Shown here one piece after another: positions 11,414 to 23,825 of a stretch of 64,000 bases of DNA; positions within the stretch are counted from its first letter, which is position 1; every line of letters begins with the position of its first letter. The position numbers and the translations under genes were made by a program. The stretch lies in assembly GCA_013400115.1 (NCBI GenBank), contig VXBP01008587.1, forward strand, positions 704,784 to 768,783, written 5' to 3'. The notes under the pieces were generated by a model. It had not been told where the DNA came from. It saw only the letters and a program-made list of their open reading frames with translations, and did no database searches. The stretch is from Rhinopomastus cyanomelas. Its lineage: Eukaryota; Chordata; Aves; Bucerotiformes; Rhinopomastidae.

Positions 11414-12432
11414 TCTTTGCTCTGAGGAGTAAACCCCTAAGTCACTTTCCAACGACGATCACTTTCTGACGCCTTGGCATCCTAAGCAAGCTGCTAAGGG
11501 TTGTTTTAACCTCTGTTCCAGACACAAGTCTTCACTCCACAATCTCAGATAAGATAGCGTAAACCTGTGGAAACTCCAGACTAAAAGTGCTAGCTGATTG
11601 CTGGACTCAGAAGCATGAACTTGGTGGAGCAACCAACATTCAAACTGTGTTTCTGTAATAGCAATGAACCATCAGTTCATATTCACAATATTCAATTCAC
11701 AGGCAGTTCAACGTTAAATTACAAAGAAATAAGCTGCCAGTGATTTATTTCTGCCTCATTTTTCCTCAGGGTTACTGTTTTGGTGGTGATAAATCCTTCT
11801 GGTGCTCTTTGTTTGTGGCTCATTGAGTTTTAAAAACACTTTTCAGAGGCACATACAAACGCAGGTGCTTTTGAAGGCTCTTGAATTCACTCCAGTGTGT
11901 TTATCCTGGAGTTAGAAAGAGGGATAAGTGGGCATAAGCCACCAGCCAAGGAGCGAGAAGCAGGCAGGGCTTGGTGCTCAGTGCTGTCCCCGTCCAGTGC
12001 CGGCGACAAGAGAGGGACGTTCTTCTTTAAGGACATTTCTTGCATCACTCCCGTGTTGCCTGTTCCCATCGGTGACTCAAGGGCAGAATGCTCTGACTGA
12101 ACAGATTTGATTAAACCTTTCTGGGAGCAGATCTATCACAATCCTGCTTCTTCATGTTGCATGATAACATCCGGCCCCAGGCAGACTTTTGATTAAAAGT
12201 TCCCCTGAAGATTTGTGGAGAAATTATGTTGATTCCCACAACTCTGAGAGCACTGAGGTTCTGCGCCCACATTTTGAAGTGTAAATTACATGAACTGCCA
12301 TTTGGCAAAGATGTTCCTGGAGCTGGGAAACTGGGGAAGACCATAAATATTTTCCATTGGACTATGGACAGGGGAAAAAACTGCCCATTTTAAAAAGATT
12401 TCTTCAATTTTTCAATTTAGCCCACATAATCT
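11414..12432. other. single-copy non-coding DNA
   Basis: No dispersed repeat was recognised. Overlapping 60-67 codon frames on both strands near 11887-12110 cancel each other as evidence. Confidence 0.5.
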
Positions 12433-12765
12433 TTAAAAGTGTTTATAAATATTTGAAGGGTGGGTGTCAGGAGGATGGAGCCAGGTTCTTCTCAATGTCA
12501 TCTAGTGAAAGGACAAGGGGCAATGGGTGTCAGCTGGAACATAGGAGGTTCCATATCAATATGAGAAGGACCTTCTTCCTAGTGAGGGTGACAGAGCACT
12601 GGAACAGGCTGCCCAGGGGGGTTGTGGAGTCTCCTTCACTGGAGATGTTTAAGACCCACCTGGATGTGTTCCTGTGGGACTTGGTCTAGATGATCCTGCT
12701 GTTTCAGGGGGATTGGACTAGATGATCTTTTGAGGTCCCTTCTAATCCCTCATGATTCTATGATT
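12433..12765 (+). mobile_element. CR1 LINE 3' fragment, group A
   Basis: About 330 bp begins near GTGTTTATAAATATTTGAAG and ends in ATGATTCTATGATTG. The ORF2 C-terminus is still open up to the normal stop (frame closing at 12689 with DLV-stop), which suggests a young copy. Its 5' end is close in element coordinates to that of the copy at 14950. Confidence 0.96.
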
Positions 12766-13511
12766 GATGAGCAAAGAAGAAGAAAGAGCTTGGAGTGTAG
12801 GATAGGAACTCCAAGAAAACCTTCTTTTCCAAGGAGCACCACACACTGAAGGCACAACAAGACTCTCGCGATGTATTTCCTATTCAGCCCTCGCTACGTT
12901 CATGCTTCTTCATTTTCACCTTTAATTTAGAAGCAGCAAATGAGAAAATAATTTTTTCTTGACTTGGGAAAGATTTTCCTTAGTTCTAGAAGAATTTGAA
13001 GAAGTATTTGGCAAGTCAGCTGTGAACTGAGCAGCAGCAGAGCAATTCTTTATGACGCTTCTCATGGTGTTAAGTACAAGTCACCTCAGTCTACTCACAA
13101 CGCAAAACCAGCTTGATTGGACAAGTTCAAATTCTTTTTCACTACATTTTTTCCAAGTAGATTGTAGGTAAGGGATGAGGAGAATAAGCCCATGGGAAAA
13201 AAACCCAACAAAACACATTTGAACTGCTCATTCGTAGGCAGTTAAGCACCAGAGGCATAGACTGAAATGCTTCATTGATGGTTTGACAGCTAACACTGCA
13301 GGGGATGACTCAGGACTTCTTGTTCACTCTTCACTCAGGCTGAACCACGGTGATTATTATCACATCGAGGCATTAGTAGAAGCTGCACTGTGATGACAGT
13401 GTCTGTCCTAATTCCATAGTTCTTTGAATGTGATATGTGTCATGGGAAACACCTGAATTGAGATGGAAACATCCAGACTGCTGTGGCATGATTTTCTGTG
13501 GTGTTAAGCAT
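12766..13511. other. single-copy non-coding DNA
   Basis: AT-rich, with no repeat or open frame of interest. Confidence 0.55.
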
Positions 13512-13670
13512 GGAATCATAGAATCATAGAATCATTAGGGATTGGAAGGGACCTCCAAAGATCATCCAGTCCAATCCCCCTGCCACAGCAGGATCCCCTA
13601 GACCAAGTCCCACAGGAACACATCCAGGTGGGTCTTAAACATCTCCAGTGAAGGAGACTCCACAATCATC
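13512..13670 (-). mobile_element. CR1 LINE 3' fragment, group A
   Basis: About 160 bp of 3'UTR and the last ORF2 codons. The 3' end carries two 8-bp tail units (GAATCATAGAATCATAGAAT). It is 5'-truncated at about CTCCACAATCATCC. Confidence 0.95.
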
Positions 13671-14949
13671 CTAATCCCACGTGGGTTGAGCACTGAAAGG
13701 CCACTAAAGATCAGAATCCTCAGACCAGGCGTTTCACAGAGGTGGTAGGATACCTAGAATTGCTGCTCTGCCCTACTTCTGTCAACTTGATGGTCTCTGC
13801 CAGCGTGGTGAGATGACTGGTAGCATCCCCACTAATACAGATTTGCTGCTGGTCATGAAGCACCATAAGAGTTTCAGACTTTCTGTCATCAAACCACTTG
13901 GAAGCATCTCTAGGTGGAAGAAGCTCTGGTGTGCCTGCAGCAGCAACGAGTAGGAATTCAGGACAGAAAGAGAAAGGACAGAGGCTTCTGTTGGCGGCGT
14001 TAGCGAATGCAGGCAGGCAGCGTGTGATTACACAACACTTCATCTTTCCTGCTGTTTACAAGATCTTGGCTTGTCCAGAACAGCTCCCTGCACAGTGCTC
14101 TGGGCACCGAGCAGAGCTGACTCTGCTCTTGTAGGTTACTTGATTCACCAGGCTCCATGCACCAGGGATTATGTTTTATCAGTTGCACAAGTGAAAGAGA
14201 TAAAGACGAAGAGATAAGGGAGCACGTTTCTTCCCTGTGTTCCCAGGTAATTTGCCTGTCCCCACAGAACTCATTTGCAAGAGAAGAGATCAATAACAAT
14301 ATAATAGTATAAGCAGGAATCCTTTCAAGACTTTTCATCCATAAAGCAGTCTCCTCCAGGTGACACATACACCTTTGATCTGGGAGCGCTGTGTTCAGCT
14401 CTATCAGTCACGTTCACTATCTGCAGCGTCCTGAACGTGTGATGCTTATCTAGAGCATTAGAGATTAAGCAGATGAGTCCCCAGCAGCCCCACGATTATT
14501 CCTGTTTAAATATTTTCCATTCTCAGAAAAGCCACGGAGAAGGTGTCAAAGAGTGATTTCCAGTTAAACAGTTGTCTGAAAAATGCGAGACAAATGGACC
14601 GTTTGCAGTGACTCACGCGCTGAATCACAGGACAGAGCTCAGAGCCACTTCAGTGGAACGAGCCTGTAAGTCAACAGTAAAACACAAACATTTGTGGGAT
14701 AGAGGCCGTGCTCCTGTGTTGAAAAGAAAGGGATATAGATAACACATCTGATGTGGAAATAAACTGAAGCTGGCTGAACCTTGCTCTACTGGACTAACTG
14801 AAACCCACAACAAACTTACGTATCCAGACGTCGCTGCTTTAGGTCTTTAACTACTCTGACAGTAATTCTTAGCAGTTAGCAAACAGCCTTGAAGTAGGCA
14901 AAACCATGGCTTAGAATGAAAGATGTAATCCAATAGGGTTAACTACTAA
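13671..14949. other. single-copy non-coding DNA
   Basis: No repeat recognised. Open frames of 107 codons (13720-14043 minus) and 122 codons (14000-14368 minus) overlap in different frames and lack visible domains, so I do not call them genes. Confidence 0.45.
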
Positions 14950-15288
14950 GAATGTCTACAAATATGTGAAGGGTGGTTGTCAAGAGGATGGAACCAGGCT
15001 CTTCTCAATGTCATCTAGTGATAGGAAAAGGGGCAGTGGGTGTGAGCTGGAACATAGAAGGTTCCACATCAATCTGAGAAGGAACTTCTTCCCAGTGAGG
15101 GTGACAGAGCCCTGGAACAGGCTGCCCAGGGGGGTTGTGGAGCTTCTTCTCTGGAGACCTTTAAGAACTGCCTGGATGTGTTCCTGGATGTGTAGACTTG
15201 GTCTAGGTGGTCCTGCTGTGTCAGGAGGATTGGACTAGATGATCTTTCGAGGTCCCTTCCAATCTCTAATGATTCTATGATTCTATGG
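14950..15288 (+). mobile_element. CR1 LINE 3' fragment, group A
   Basis: About 340 bp from AATGTCTACAAATATGTGAA to two 8-bp tail units (ATTCTATGATTCTATGG). An ORF2 C-terminal frame is open at the start but shifts near 15150. A small internal repetition of CTGGATGTGT occurs at about 15172-15195. Confidence 0.96.
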
Positions 15289-15431
15289 TTAGATTTGCTA
15301 CAAAAAGCGTGGGTTCTTTTACTAACCACCACATCTCTTGAATTAAACCCAAGAATGACTTTTTCCTCTGTTACCCCCGGTAATTTTCATGTGCAGTGTG
15401 TCAAGAGATATATTCCTCACTCACACCAGTT
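15289..15431. other. spacer between CR1 remnants
   Basis: Nothing recognisable in this short spacer. Confidence 0.4.
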
Positions 15432-15520
15432 TCATAGCATCATAGGATTGGACGACCCCTCTAACGCAGCTTCCTGCTCAAAGCTGAGGCAGCTCTGTGA
15501 TCAGACCAGGTTGCTCAGGT
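15432..15520 (-). mobile_element. probable old CR1 tail remnant
   Basis: TTCATAGCATCATAGGATTGG followed by GACCAGGTTGCTCAGG resembles a diverged CR1 3' region of the group E type. The middle is badly degraded, so the assignment is tentative. Confidence 0.45.
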
Positions 15521-16971
15521 CTGTGATTCTTTAGGTCCTCAGATGTGGCATAAATCCTCTGCACAGCCCTGTCTGACTGTCCTCACAGGGGAAAAGACTT
15601 CTACTCAATAGCTTGTGGGAAAATGTCTATAGATATACATATATGATGCTATTGTCAATGTTGTTGTTGTCAGGGGTGTTGTTTGCTTTAATTTCTCAAG
15701 AAATATTTCATGAACCTTCTGCCAGCGACTGTGCAATGAGTAGCACTGGTCTAGAGCACAAAGGCAGGGTTTCTCACAACAGTCTCTTGGTCAACTTTTT
15801 ATTATAATCTTGGATTTTTCCAAAGAATTCTAAAAATATTCTAGCACCCACAAGTAGTACAGAGATGAACACAGACTAAATACTAGTCAAACCAGACAAA
15901 AAACTGTCGAGGGGAGGGGAAGTTAAGTAGCTTTACACACTGGGGTGGTTGAGATGTCCAGCTGGAGGCATCATGTTAAAACATGTTGTCCAAAGAACAA
16001 ATCTTTTTCCAGATTAGACTAATTTTCTGTAACTGGGGATTGGATGGCATGGCTTGATAGGTACTTTGCTAAAGAACCTTGAAGCATAAATCCTTATTGG
16101 TGTAGAACCATCTTTGACTGGTGCGTCTCAGAAAGCAAAACACTGGTGTACAAGGCAACAACAAGACTGGAAAAGCCAACCAGCACTGGCTTTGGCATTG
16201 ATGCTTTACACAGCTGAGTTGCTCCTGGTCTCTGTTGGGCTGCCCCAGTTGCTTCTGCCCAGAGGAAATGTGCTGTAGAGTCAGCAAGCTCAAAGCGGTG
16301 CTTATGTGAGGCAATTAGCATCACTTGCCTTGGGACCAAGTCCCAGACCTCTTCTATTTGTAGGTAGAGACCACGTAGTCAAGTCCCTGTGGGGCTCCAT
16401 GAGAAAGCTGCTCAGGGGAATGCAGTCTGGCCTGTTCTGTGCCACTCTGCCAAAGATCAGGTAGGACTGAATTCCTTCCTCAAACACCTTTAGTTGAAGC
16501 ATGCAAGACAGAAGCTTCATTGCTCCAGGCCTCTGTGGAGTCAACACAGAAAGACAGACACATCTGGAAGATGATTCAGCACCCTGAGAAGTGTCTGCTT
16601 CTCCCTATTGACTCTTGGCAGAGTTTAGGTCACCTACAAATCTAGTGCTGTCTGAGAGACCTTTACAGTGGCTTAGGGTTAATTTGGGCTACAGTTAGTC
16701 AAAGAACATTGTAAAGAAATCCTCTGGTCTCCAGCTAAGATTAGGCAGGACTTTTTGATGGGTTCTAAACATCTGGGCACTGAGCATTCGTGGGGCTATG
16801 AAACAATATGTGCAATCAGTCAGACCTACCACAGTGACTGTGCATGGGGTGCATCCAGACATACTGCCTGGTCCACGCAGAATCCAGCATTTCTGGTCTG
16901 CATTAAATGAGTGACTGAAGGGAAATGTGCTCAATGATCCTACACAAAGTGGTGCACACTCTCCCTGTACG
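15521..16971. other. single-copy non-coding DNA
   Basis: No repeat family recognised. Three overlapping 81-codon minus-strand frames (16069-16547) lie in different frames without domain features. Confidence 0.5.
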
Positions 16972-17410
16972 TGAGGATGATGAAGGAAGTGGAACCTCCC
17001 TTATGAGGAAAGGCTGAGGGAACTGGTTCTCTTCAGCTTGGACAAGAAGAGACTGATGTGTGACCTCATTAGTGTCTATAAATATGTGAAGGGTGGGTGT
17101 CAGGAGAATGGAGCCAGGTTCTTCTCAGTGTCATCTAGTGATAGGACGAGGGTCAATGGGTGTGAGTTGGAACATAGGAGGTTCCAAATCAATATGAGAA
17201 GGGACTTCTTCACGATGAGGGTGACAGGGCACTGGAACAGGCTGCCCAGGGGGTTTGTGGAGTCTCCTTCACTGGAGATGTTTAAGACCCACCTGGATGT
17301 GTTCTTGTGTGATTTGGTCTAGGTGATCCTGCTGTGGCAGGGGGATTGGACTAGATGATCTTTTGAGGTTCCTTCCAATCCCTAATGTTCTGTGGTCTGT
17401 GATTCTGTGA
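16972..17410 (+). mobile_element. CR1 LINE 3' fragment, group A
   Basis: About 440 bp from TGAGGATGATGAAGGAAGTG to the tail GTGATTCTGTGAG. An ORF2 C-terminal frame of 94 codons (17038-17322) runs intact to the normal stop (DLV-stop), so this copy looks young. Confidence 0.96.
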
Positions 17411-18712
17411 GAGACACACGAGGTCTTTATGGTCTTCTGCTGCACCCAGGTTCAGTAGTTTATCTCATTATGTTTTTCCAGCAATCATTGTTTCATATGA
17501 CAGCGCTATCAGGTTGGTTTTCACACTCTCAAATATGCAGCTAAGTAGAAATGCTAGACCATTTGTCCTATTCCAGACAAGGAAGCTGATCCTTGCCAGG
17601 CTGATGATTACAAGTTTATTTCAGATTATTTATTTCTGTAGTTTTTTCTTGTGGCTAACTCTTGGGCTGCACATATTGAAGAATTTATAGACTTAAATAG
17701 GAAAATATTGAATTAAAGTTCATGGGATCATCCAGCCTAACCTTTTCTGCATAGCATGATAACCACTAGGCTACACAGTCATGCTGCACAGACCCCACTA
17801 GAGAATCTTTTACCAGCTCTCTGGTGCTGCCCAAAAGCCATCATTCATGCAGTCCATCCATTCTTTCTTTACCCAGCCAAAGCCTGGGAAAGCAGGTGGA
17901 TCTTCCAGTTAATCCTGAAAGACATGTATCTTGAGCTGTAAAAATCAAAACATGTAGAAGTGGCTTGTGAAGTGTGGGCTGATAGTCCATTCATCTTTTG
18001 AATTGCTGGGGACACTGCTGTCATAAACGTTGCTAACAATTAGTGCCCATTGTCATGCACAAGAAGCCATAAACCCAAGTGGAAGAATAAAGGTCCGTTA
18101 GGGATGCTGTAAAAACTGGCAGTGATGAAGGAGACCTGCTGTGACCACTTGAACCCCGAGGCCAAATGTGCCTGGAAATTGCAGATATTTCATTGTCATT
18201 GGCTTCACATTTTTCTGGGTGGTAGATGTGTGGAGGAATTACTACTGCCCGTGGCTATTCCCCATGCTGAGGTCAGGGCAGATAAAGAAGCTCTGTTCCT
18301 TGGGAGCTATCTTTCCAGTATTGCTCATGCCTTCGTCACTTCTCCACAGCACTTTGCTGCATCTTTGCCCCTGTTGCTCAATACTTGCTGCAGGTAGGAT
18401 GAAAACGTTCTCTCTTCAGGGAGTTCCCTCAGATAATCTCTCACAGGGTGTGTCTATAGAGGCACTGTGAGAGCTCTGCCCAGCCTCTATGACAGTCCAA
18501 CGCCATGTGCATCCCATTAACACAATGCAAAGCCCAAGCTAACAGGCCTTGTTACTGGCCTCTCAAACCCTGCCTTCAGATGGCTTCCAGATGTATAAAA
18601 GAGGATGGGCATCTCAGCTTGGATAGCTAGTCAACCAAGGTCTCTTTTATAGTGTCTCTTTTATAGCTAGTGGAGGTGAAAATACACACCCCCAGAGGCA
18701 AATTGTATGAAC
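17411..18712. other. single-copy non-coding DNA
   Basis: No clear repeat. GGATCATCCAGCCTAACC at about 17724 could be a very old CR1 remnant, but too little is left to call. A 12-bp direct duplication (TCTCTTTTATAG) occurs near 18640-18666. Two overlapping frames of 91 and 100 codons at 18122-18470 show no domains. Confidence 0.45.
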
Positions 18713-18765
18713 TATAGAATCATTACGGATTGGAAGGGACCTCAAAAGATCATCTAGTCCAACTA
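18713..18765 (-). mobile_element. CR1 3' tail only, group A
   Basis: About 50 bp (TATAGAATCATTACGGATTG to CATCTAGTCCAACT). One of the shortest tails in the window. Confidence 0.88.
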
Positions 18766-21202
18766 TCTTGAGTGCCTATCTCAGGCTGAGACAAATCACC
18801 TTCTGGAGGGGTTTTTCTTCTCTATGTCTACTATACGTAGACAGACCAACGTGTCTTGCTCAGACTTAAATTCTTATAAGAAAACAGAAATACTCAGAGA
18901 TCTGTAGAAAACCATTTCTCTTAGGAACCTGGACTTCAGTCAAATACGTGGGACTCACCATGTGGCATAGCAATGCTGGGATTCTAATACCAGGCCTCAA
19001 CTCTCATTTTCAAGTCTTCCAAGAAACTCATTTGAATTTGTTTACAACAAGGTGTCTCACTCCACACATTCATTCTGAAAACCAGGCTCAACTTCTGTCC
19101 ATTCTGCAGGCATGTGGTAGTAGCCTGGGGCTTGGACAAACCATGATCTCCCAGACCTGCCAGGGAAACATGTCTCTCCACGCCTGGTGTGTTGACTTCT
19201 GTCTCCTCTCACCCAGGTTCCCCCACGTTAGGAATTCAGTCAGGGTCAGCTCAGTCAGTCATTGAGGGAATAATGCAAATGGAAGGATCTCAGAGTCTGG
19301 CTTTTCAAGACTGCTCTTAATTACTGTGTAGGCTTAACCACAGTGTCCTCTTGGAGATGATGCTGTTATTTGTTTTGACCTTCTCATTCATTCTGCATTC
19401 TTATGGTCTTGAAGAACTGTGTGTGAAGAACTGTATGGGACTGTTTGAAGTTCCTGGGTTTCCTTTCTGGCCTAAAATCTTGGGCTATAAAATTTGTTCT
19501 GGAAGTCTGTGCAACAGAGCAATTTGAAACCACACAGGCCTGGGAGTTGGTGTTTATTGATGTAAAGAATCGTGAGGATGGGTTATACCTTCTTCTGAAT
19601 CACAGATGGTCTCCCTGTCACGACAGGCACGTTATGCCAATAGACCTATTGGCACTCTGGTAGCCACTAACAAGAATGTCTAGAGCTGTCATTTCAGTCC
19701 AAAATGTGTATTTTGAAAAACTATAAAGTTTAGACAATTGATTCCATTTTTCTTGGTAGCTATGCTTCCTCAAGTCAACAGGTTCATCAGCAGCCCATTT
19801 GTGCTTCATACCTGCACACACATGCGTGCGCACACTCTTTGTGCACGGCAACACACAAACACACGGCGCTTGAGGAACCATTATGAAGAGCTAGTCAAAG
19901 GCATGCAACAGCACAGGAGCTCCAGACTGGAAGGGCAGGTTTCATGCTGCTTAAGTTAGGCGCCTATTTGCCATTACCCTTGTCAAAGGAGACACGTATC
20001 TCTTGAGGGTGATTTACCTCACTCCAGAATTAAACTGTCCTCTGATGATGTTTGTCTCTTTTCACTGACGGCAGGTCTAGGTACTCAAGAGTTGCACGCT
20101 CAAACCAGTTTAGGTTTGCTGAATGTAGGATGGGTTTGTGTTCATTTGAAACAAAGCAGTGCTGGACCTCTCAGAGCTAACTCTTTGTTTACCAAGAGTA
20201 CACACAGTGTAGAAATCTACACGAGCGGTGCTGCAATGTTGCAGAAGTCTTCTGGGAACTAGTCAGTCCAGGTCACTCTCAAGAAGACAGTGACATTTGT
20301 CCAAGCTGAATTGTTTCCAAAACACCAACAAATTGCTTTGTATTTGAAATGTAGATACCTAGCTTATGTCTAGACACATCAGGCTACAAGAACTAGAACG
20401 ATCCAACTCCTTCCCCACTTATCACGCCTGGTGGCTTCAGCTCACTGGGTCTTTTCACGTGAAAAGAAAACTTCACGCACAGGGGAAAAGAAGACTCAGC
20501 TGCACTGTTTACAATAATTATGGTCTGCTGACTTCTCAGTGCTTTAAAAAAATTCCCTGATGATGTTGTCAGCTGTCTACCTGGCTTCCAACATCTGCTT
20601 CTTTGAAATAGAAGGTTTGGGAACCTGAGTAACTTCCAAAGTTTTATGACAGATTTTCATCACCAACCATTGACAGGACCAAGTTTGAATTTCTGCTTAT
20701 TCTTCCTTGTTCTTTTATTTCCCATCCCTACCAAGCTGTGATTGAGATTGTCAATCCCCTTGATCCCAGTGAGAAAAATCAGATGCATCGTTACTGTAGG
20801 TTTGGTCCAGTGCCCAGTACAGATACCTGAAACGAGAAAGTCCCTCCCTAAGGTCTCTTCTCCAACTAATATTTAGATACTGCATAAGTTTACTACTAAC
20901 AGCTGTAAAGGAGCAGTAGCAAAATACTGAGTAGTAACTTGGTGGTAAGTGTTTCGTGAAATGGCCGGACAGGAGAATGCTCCAGTGCCAAGTAATGTAA
21001 CACAAAACCTCTTTGGCAAAAAGGCTCTCTCCTTTTTCATTTATTAGCAGGGACAGTTTGTTTCACTCAAAATAAGGAAACTTTCTTCAGTCTCAGGTAA
21101 GTTGCACAGAGGAATTTTGGGGCTTTGTTGCAGTCTTCAGGGCTTCAGAGCTCAGGACAGGCTCCTGGGAGAAGTTCTTTCACAACACGTTTGACTCCTC
21201 CC
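18766..21202. other. single-copy non-coding DNA
   Basis: No dispersed repeat or gene recognised. An imperfect CA/CG-rich stretch lies at about 19814-19864. The 105-codon frame at 18948-19265 has no visible domain. Confidence 0.5.
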
Positions 21203-21641
21203 CACAGAATCACAGAATGATAGAGGTTAGAAGGAAACTCTGCAGATCATCCAGTCTGACCCTCCAGTCACAGCAGGTTTATCTAGAGCAGGTTGCACAG
21301 GATTTTGTCTAGGCAGACTTTGAGCATCTCCAAAGAAGGAGACTCTGTGACCACTCTGGGCAGCCTATTCTAGTGCTCTGCTAGCCTCAATGCAAAGTTT
21401 CTCCTCATGTTAACATGGAAATTCTTGTGTTTCAGTTTGTGCCAGTTGTTTCCTTCCCTATCTCCAAGCACCATTAAGAAGAGACTAGTCCCCTTCTCCT
21501 GACACCTGCTGTTTAGATAACTATAAGTGATGATAAGATCCCCTCTCCAGGCTACAAAGACCAAAGCACTTCAGCCTTTCCTCATAAAAGATAAGTTCCA
21601 GTCCCCTAATCACTTTGTAGCCCTGTGGTGTACTCCTTCCA
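21203..21641 (-). mobile_element. CR1 LINE 3' fragment, group F (diverged)
   Basis: The 3' end is at 21203 (CCACAGAATCACAGAATGAT). About 440 bp align in order with CR1 landmarks (GAAGGAGACTCTGTGACC, GGGCAGCCTATTCTAGTGCT) but with many differences. A frame of 64 codons (21370-21564, minus) is a decayed part of the ORF2 C-terminus. It is probably an older subfamily than group A. Confidence 0.9.
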
Positions 21642-22163
21642 CATGACATGAATGTCAAAATCACATAAATTAGTGGATTTAGGCTTTTTAAAGCAATTTA
21701 AGCAAGGTGACTTATTAATCCTGCTGACCCAGTTTTAATAGTCTAAGTTCTTCTCTTCCACGTTCTGCATGCATGTCCCTTGTCCAAATCACTTCATACA
21801 GGTACTTCTGTGTGATGGCAGACAAGCACTATGTGATAGCTCTCTGGCTTGTTTGTACTGCCAGCCACACAGAGCCCCTGACCTCTGGTCAAGGTGCCAA
21901 TCTTCACGACATGATCCCTGGGGTTTCCACCACACATGCTTCTTAATGACAGGCTAGAGTTTCATTTGTATATCCTCAGATCCAGCACATGTCTCTATCA
22001 CTTTAGATGTCAGGGTGGCTCTGTTCCACTTTCAAGTTGGTTTTACAATGGTAATTGTGGATCAAGAGTTCATTGTGCAGCAGATTAATGTATAATCACT
22101 CAGTATGATGGAGAGTTCCAAGTGAAGGACCAAAAAGACTGTCATCTTACTCCAGCCTTTGTG
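21642..22163. other. single-copy non-coding DNA
   Basis: Nothing recognised beyond a short 62-codon frame (21769-21957). Confidence 0.5.
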
Positions 22164-22208
22164 AGTCACAGAATCACAGAGCATTGGGGACTGGAATCAA
22201 CCTCAAAA
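22164..22208 (-). mobile_element. possible CR1 tail remnant
   Basis: GTCACAGAATCACAGAGCAT followed by a degraded GGGGACTGG and CCTCAAAAGG. It fits a decayed group A tail of about 45 bp. Confidence 0.55.
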
Positions 22209-22447
22209 GGAGTCAGTAAAATGGATTGAATTATAGCAGAACCTGGACTCCACTGTGATGAAATGCATTAAAGAACCGCAGAAAACGTCGCTGCACGTTG
22301 GCAGTTTGTAAAAGATTAACCAGATTATCCATTGGGATTAACAAGTCTTTAGTAATGTAAAGTTCTTTGCAAATTAAATAGCTATTGATTGAAAAAGCCT
22401 AGAAATTGAAAGTCCAGATATGCTTTAACACCCACGTGGAAGTAAGT
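22209..22447. other. short single-copy spacer
   Basis: Nothing recognisable. Confidence 0.4.
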
Positions 22448-22562
22448 GAATCACAGATTCACAGAACATTAGGGATTGGAAGGTACCTCCAAAGATCATC
22501 TAGTCTGCTCCCCCTTCCACAGCAGGATCACCTAGATCAAGTCGCACAGAAACATCATCCTA
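22448..22562 (-). mobile_element. CR1 3' tail, group A
   Basis: About 115 bp, from AATCACAGATTCACAGAACA to the GATCAAGTCGCACAGAAAC region. Contains 3'UTR and almost no coding sequence. Confidence 0.92.
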
Positions 22563-22659
22563 CCTCATTGAACAGACCTGTGCAGAGAAAAATGTAGGTC
22601 TTTCCTATGTTTTCAGTGATCATGCCTAGAATCTAAGGTACCTACAATCCAAAAGGTGA

Positions 22660-23100
22660 CAGAGGTGTTGATCTACTTGAGGATGGGGAGGGTCTGCAGA
22701 GAGATTTGGACAGGCTGCAATGGAGAAGTCAGACCAATTGTATGAGGTTCAACAAGACCAAGTGCCAGACTCTGCACTTGGGCCACAGCAACCCCATGAA
22801 ACATCACAGGCCTGGGCAAGAGTGGCTGGAAAGCTCCCTGGTGGAAAAGGACCCGAGTGTGTTGGTTGATAGATAGTCGAATGTGAGTCAGCAGTGTGCC
22901 CAGGTGGCCAAGAAGGCCAACAGCATCCTGACTTGTATTAGAAATTTTGTGGCCAGTAGGTATATTGTCCCCCTGTACTTGGCACTAGTGAAGCTACACG
23001 TTGAGTACTGAGTTCAGTTCTGAAGAGTGTCCAAAGAAGGGCAACAAAGCTTTGAGGAGTCTAGACCACTCCTGTGAGGAGTGGTGAGGGAACTGGGGTT
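22660..23100 (+). mobile_element. old CR1 LINE, left part of a split host copy
   Basis: Carries an upstream part of ORF2 seldom present here: CTGCAGAGAGATTTGGACAG, then CCAAGTGCCAGACTCTGCAC, through to GAGGGAACTGGGGTT at 23100. Several indels and stops mark it as old. The element continues at 23826 after a foreign insertion. Confidence 0.92.
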
Positions 23101-23825
23101 AGAATCATAGAACCATTAAGGTTGGAAGAGACCTGCAAGATCAGGTGCAAACATCAACCTAATGACACCATGGGCACGAAACATGTTTCCAAGCACCAGA
23201 TTGACATATTCTTTGAACACCTCCAGGGATGGTGATTCCACCACTTCCCTGGGCAGCCTGTTCCAGTACCTGACCACTCTGCTAGTGGAAGAAATTTTCC
23301 CTTATGTCTAATCTAAACCTCTTCTGGTGCAACTTGAGACCATTTTCTCTCATCCCACTGCTAGTTTCTTGGTAGAAGACACTGACTCCTGCCTTTCTAC
23401 TCCATCCTTTCAGGTGGTTTTAAAGGGCAATAAGGTCTCCCCTCAGTCTCCTTTTCTCCAAACGAAACAACTCCAGTTCTCTCAGCCACTCCTCATAAGA
23501 CTTGTCTTGGGGTCCTTCACTAGTCTTGTTGCCCTTCTTTGGACCTTCTCATTGAGCTTCTTTGCTCTAGCAGCTCAATGTCCTTCTTGTACTGAGGTGC
23601 CCAAACTGAACACACAGTTCCAGGTGATGCCTCGGTAGTGCTGAACACAGGGTGACAATAACTTCCCTACTCCTGCTGGCCGCAATACTTCTCATGCAGG
23701 CCAGGATGCCAGTGGCCCTCTTGGCCACCTGGGCACAGTGCTGCCTCACATTCTGATGGCTGTTTGTCCTTTTCCACCAAGCAGTTTACCAGCCTCTCCT
23801 CCCCAAGCCAGTAGCATTGAATGGA
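23101..23825 (-). mobile_element. CR1 LINE, group D, nested in an older CR1
   Basis: The 3' end is at 23101 (AGAATCATAGAACCATTAAGG) and about 725 bp extend into ORF2 on the minus strand (landmarks GCAGCCTGTTCCAGTACCTG and GTGGCCCTCTTGGCCACCTG). Its 5' junction lies in GGAGTTGTT, a word also present in the host at the break. Frames are broken throughout. Confidence 0.93.

Noticed and set aside
11006..11452. 148-codon minus-strand frame as a host gene
   Set aside because: It matches the CR1 ORF2 C-terminus of group B and ends at the family's usual stop. It is a transposon remnant.
13720..14368. Overlapping 107- and 122-codon minus-strand frames
   Set aside because: No domain, different frames, no splice context that stands out. 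Lengths fit chance for this amount of DNA.
17722..17800. Ancient CR1 remnant
   Set aside because: Only one CR1-like word (GGATCATCCAGCC) is recognisable, which is not enough to support a call.
19814..19864. CA microsatellite
   Set aside because: Too imperfect to call a repeat with confidence; noted in the surrounding entry.
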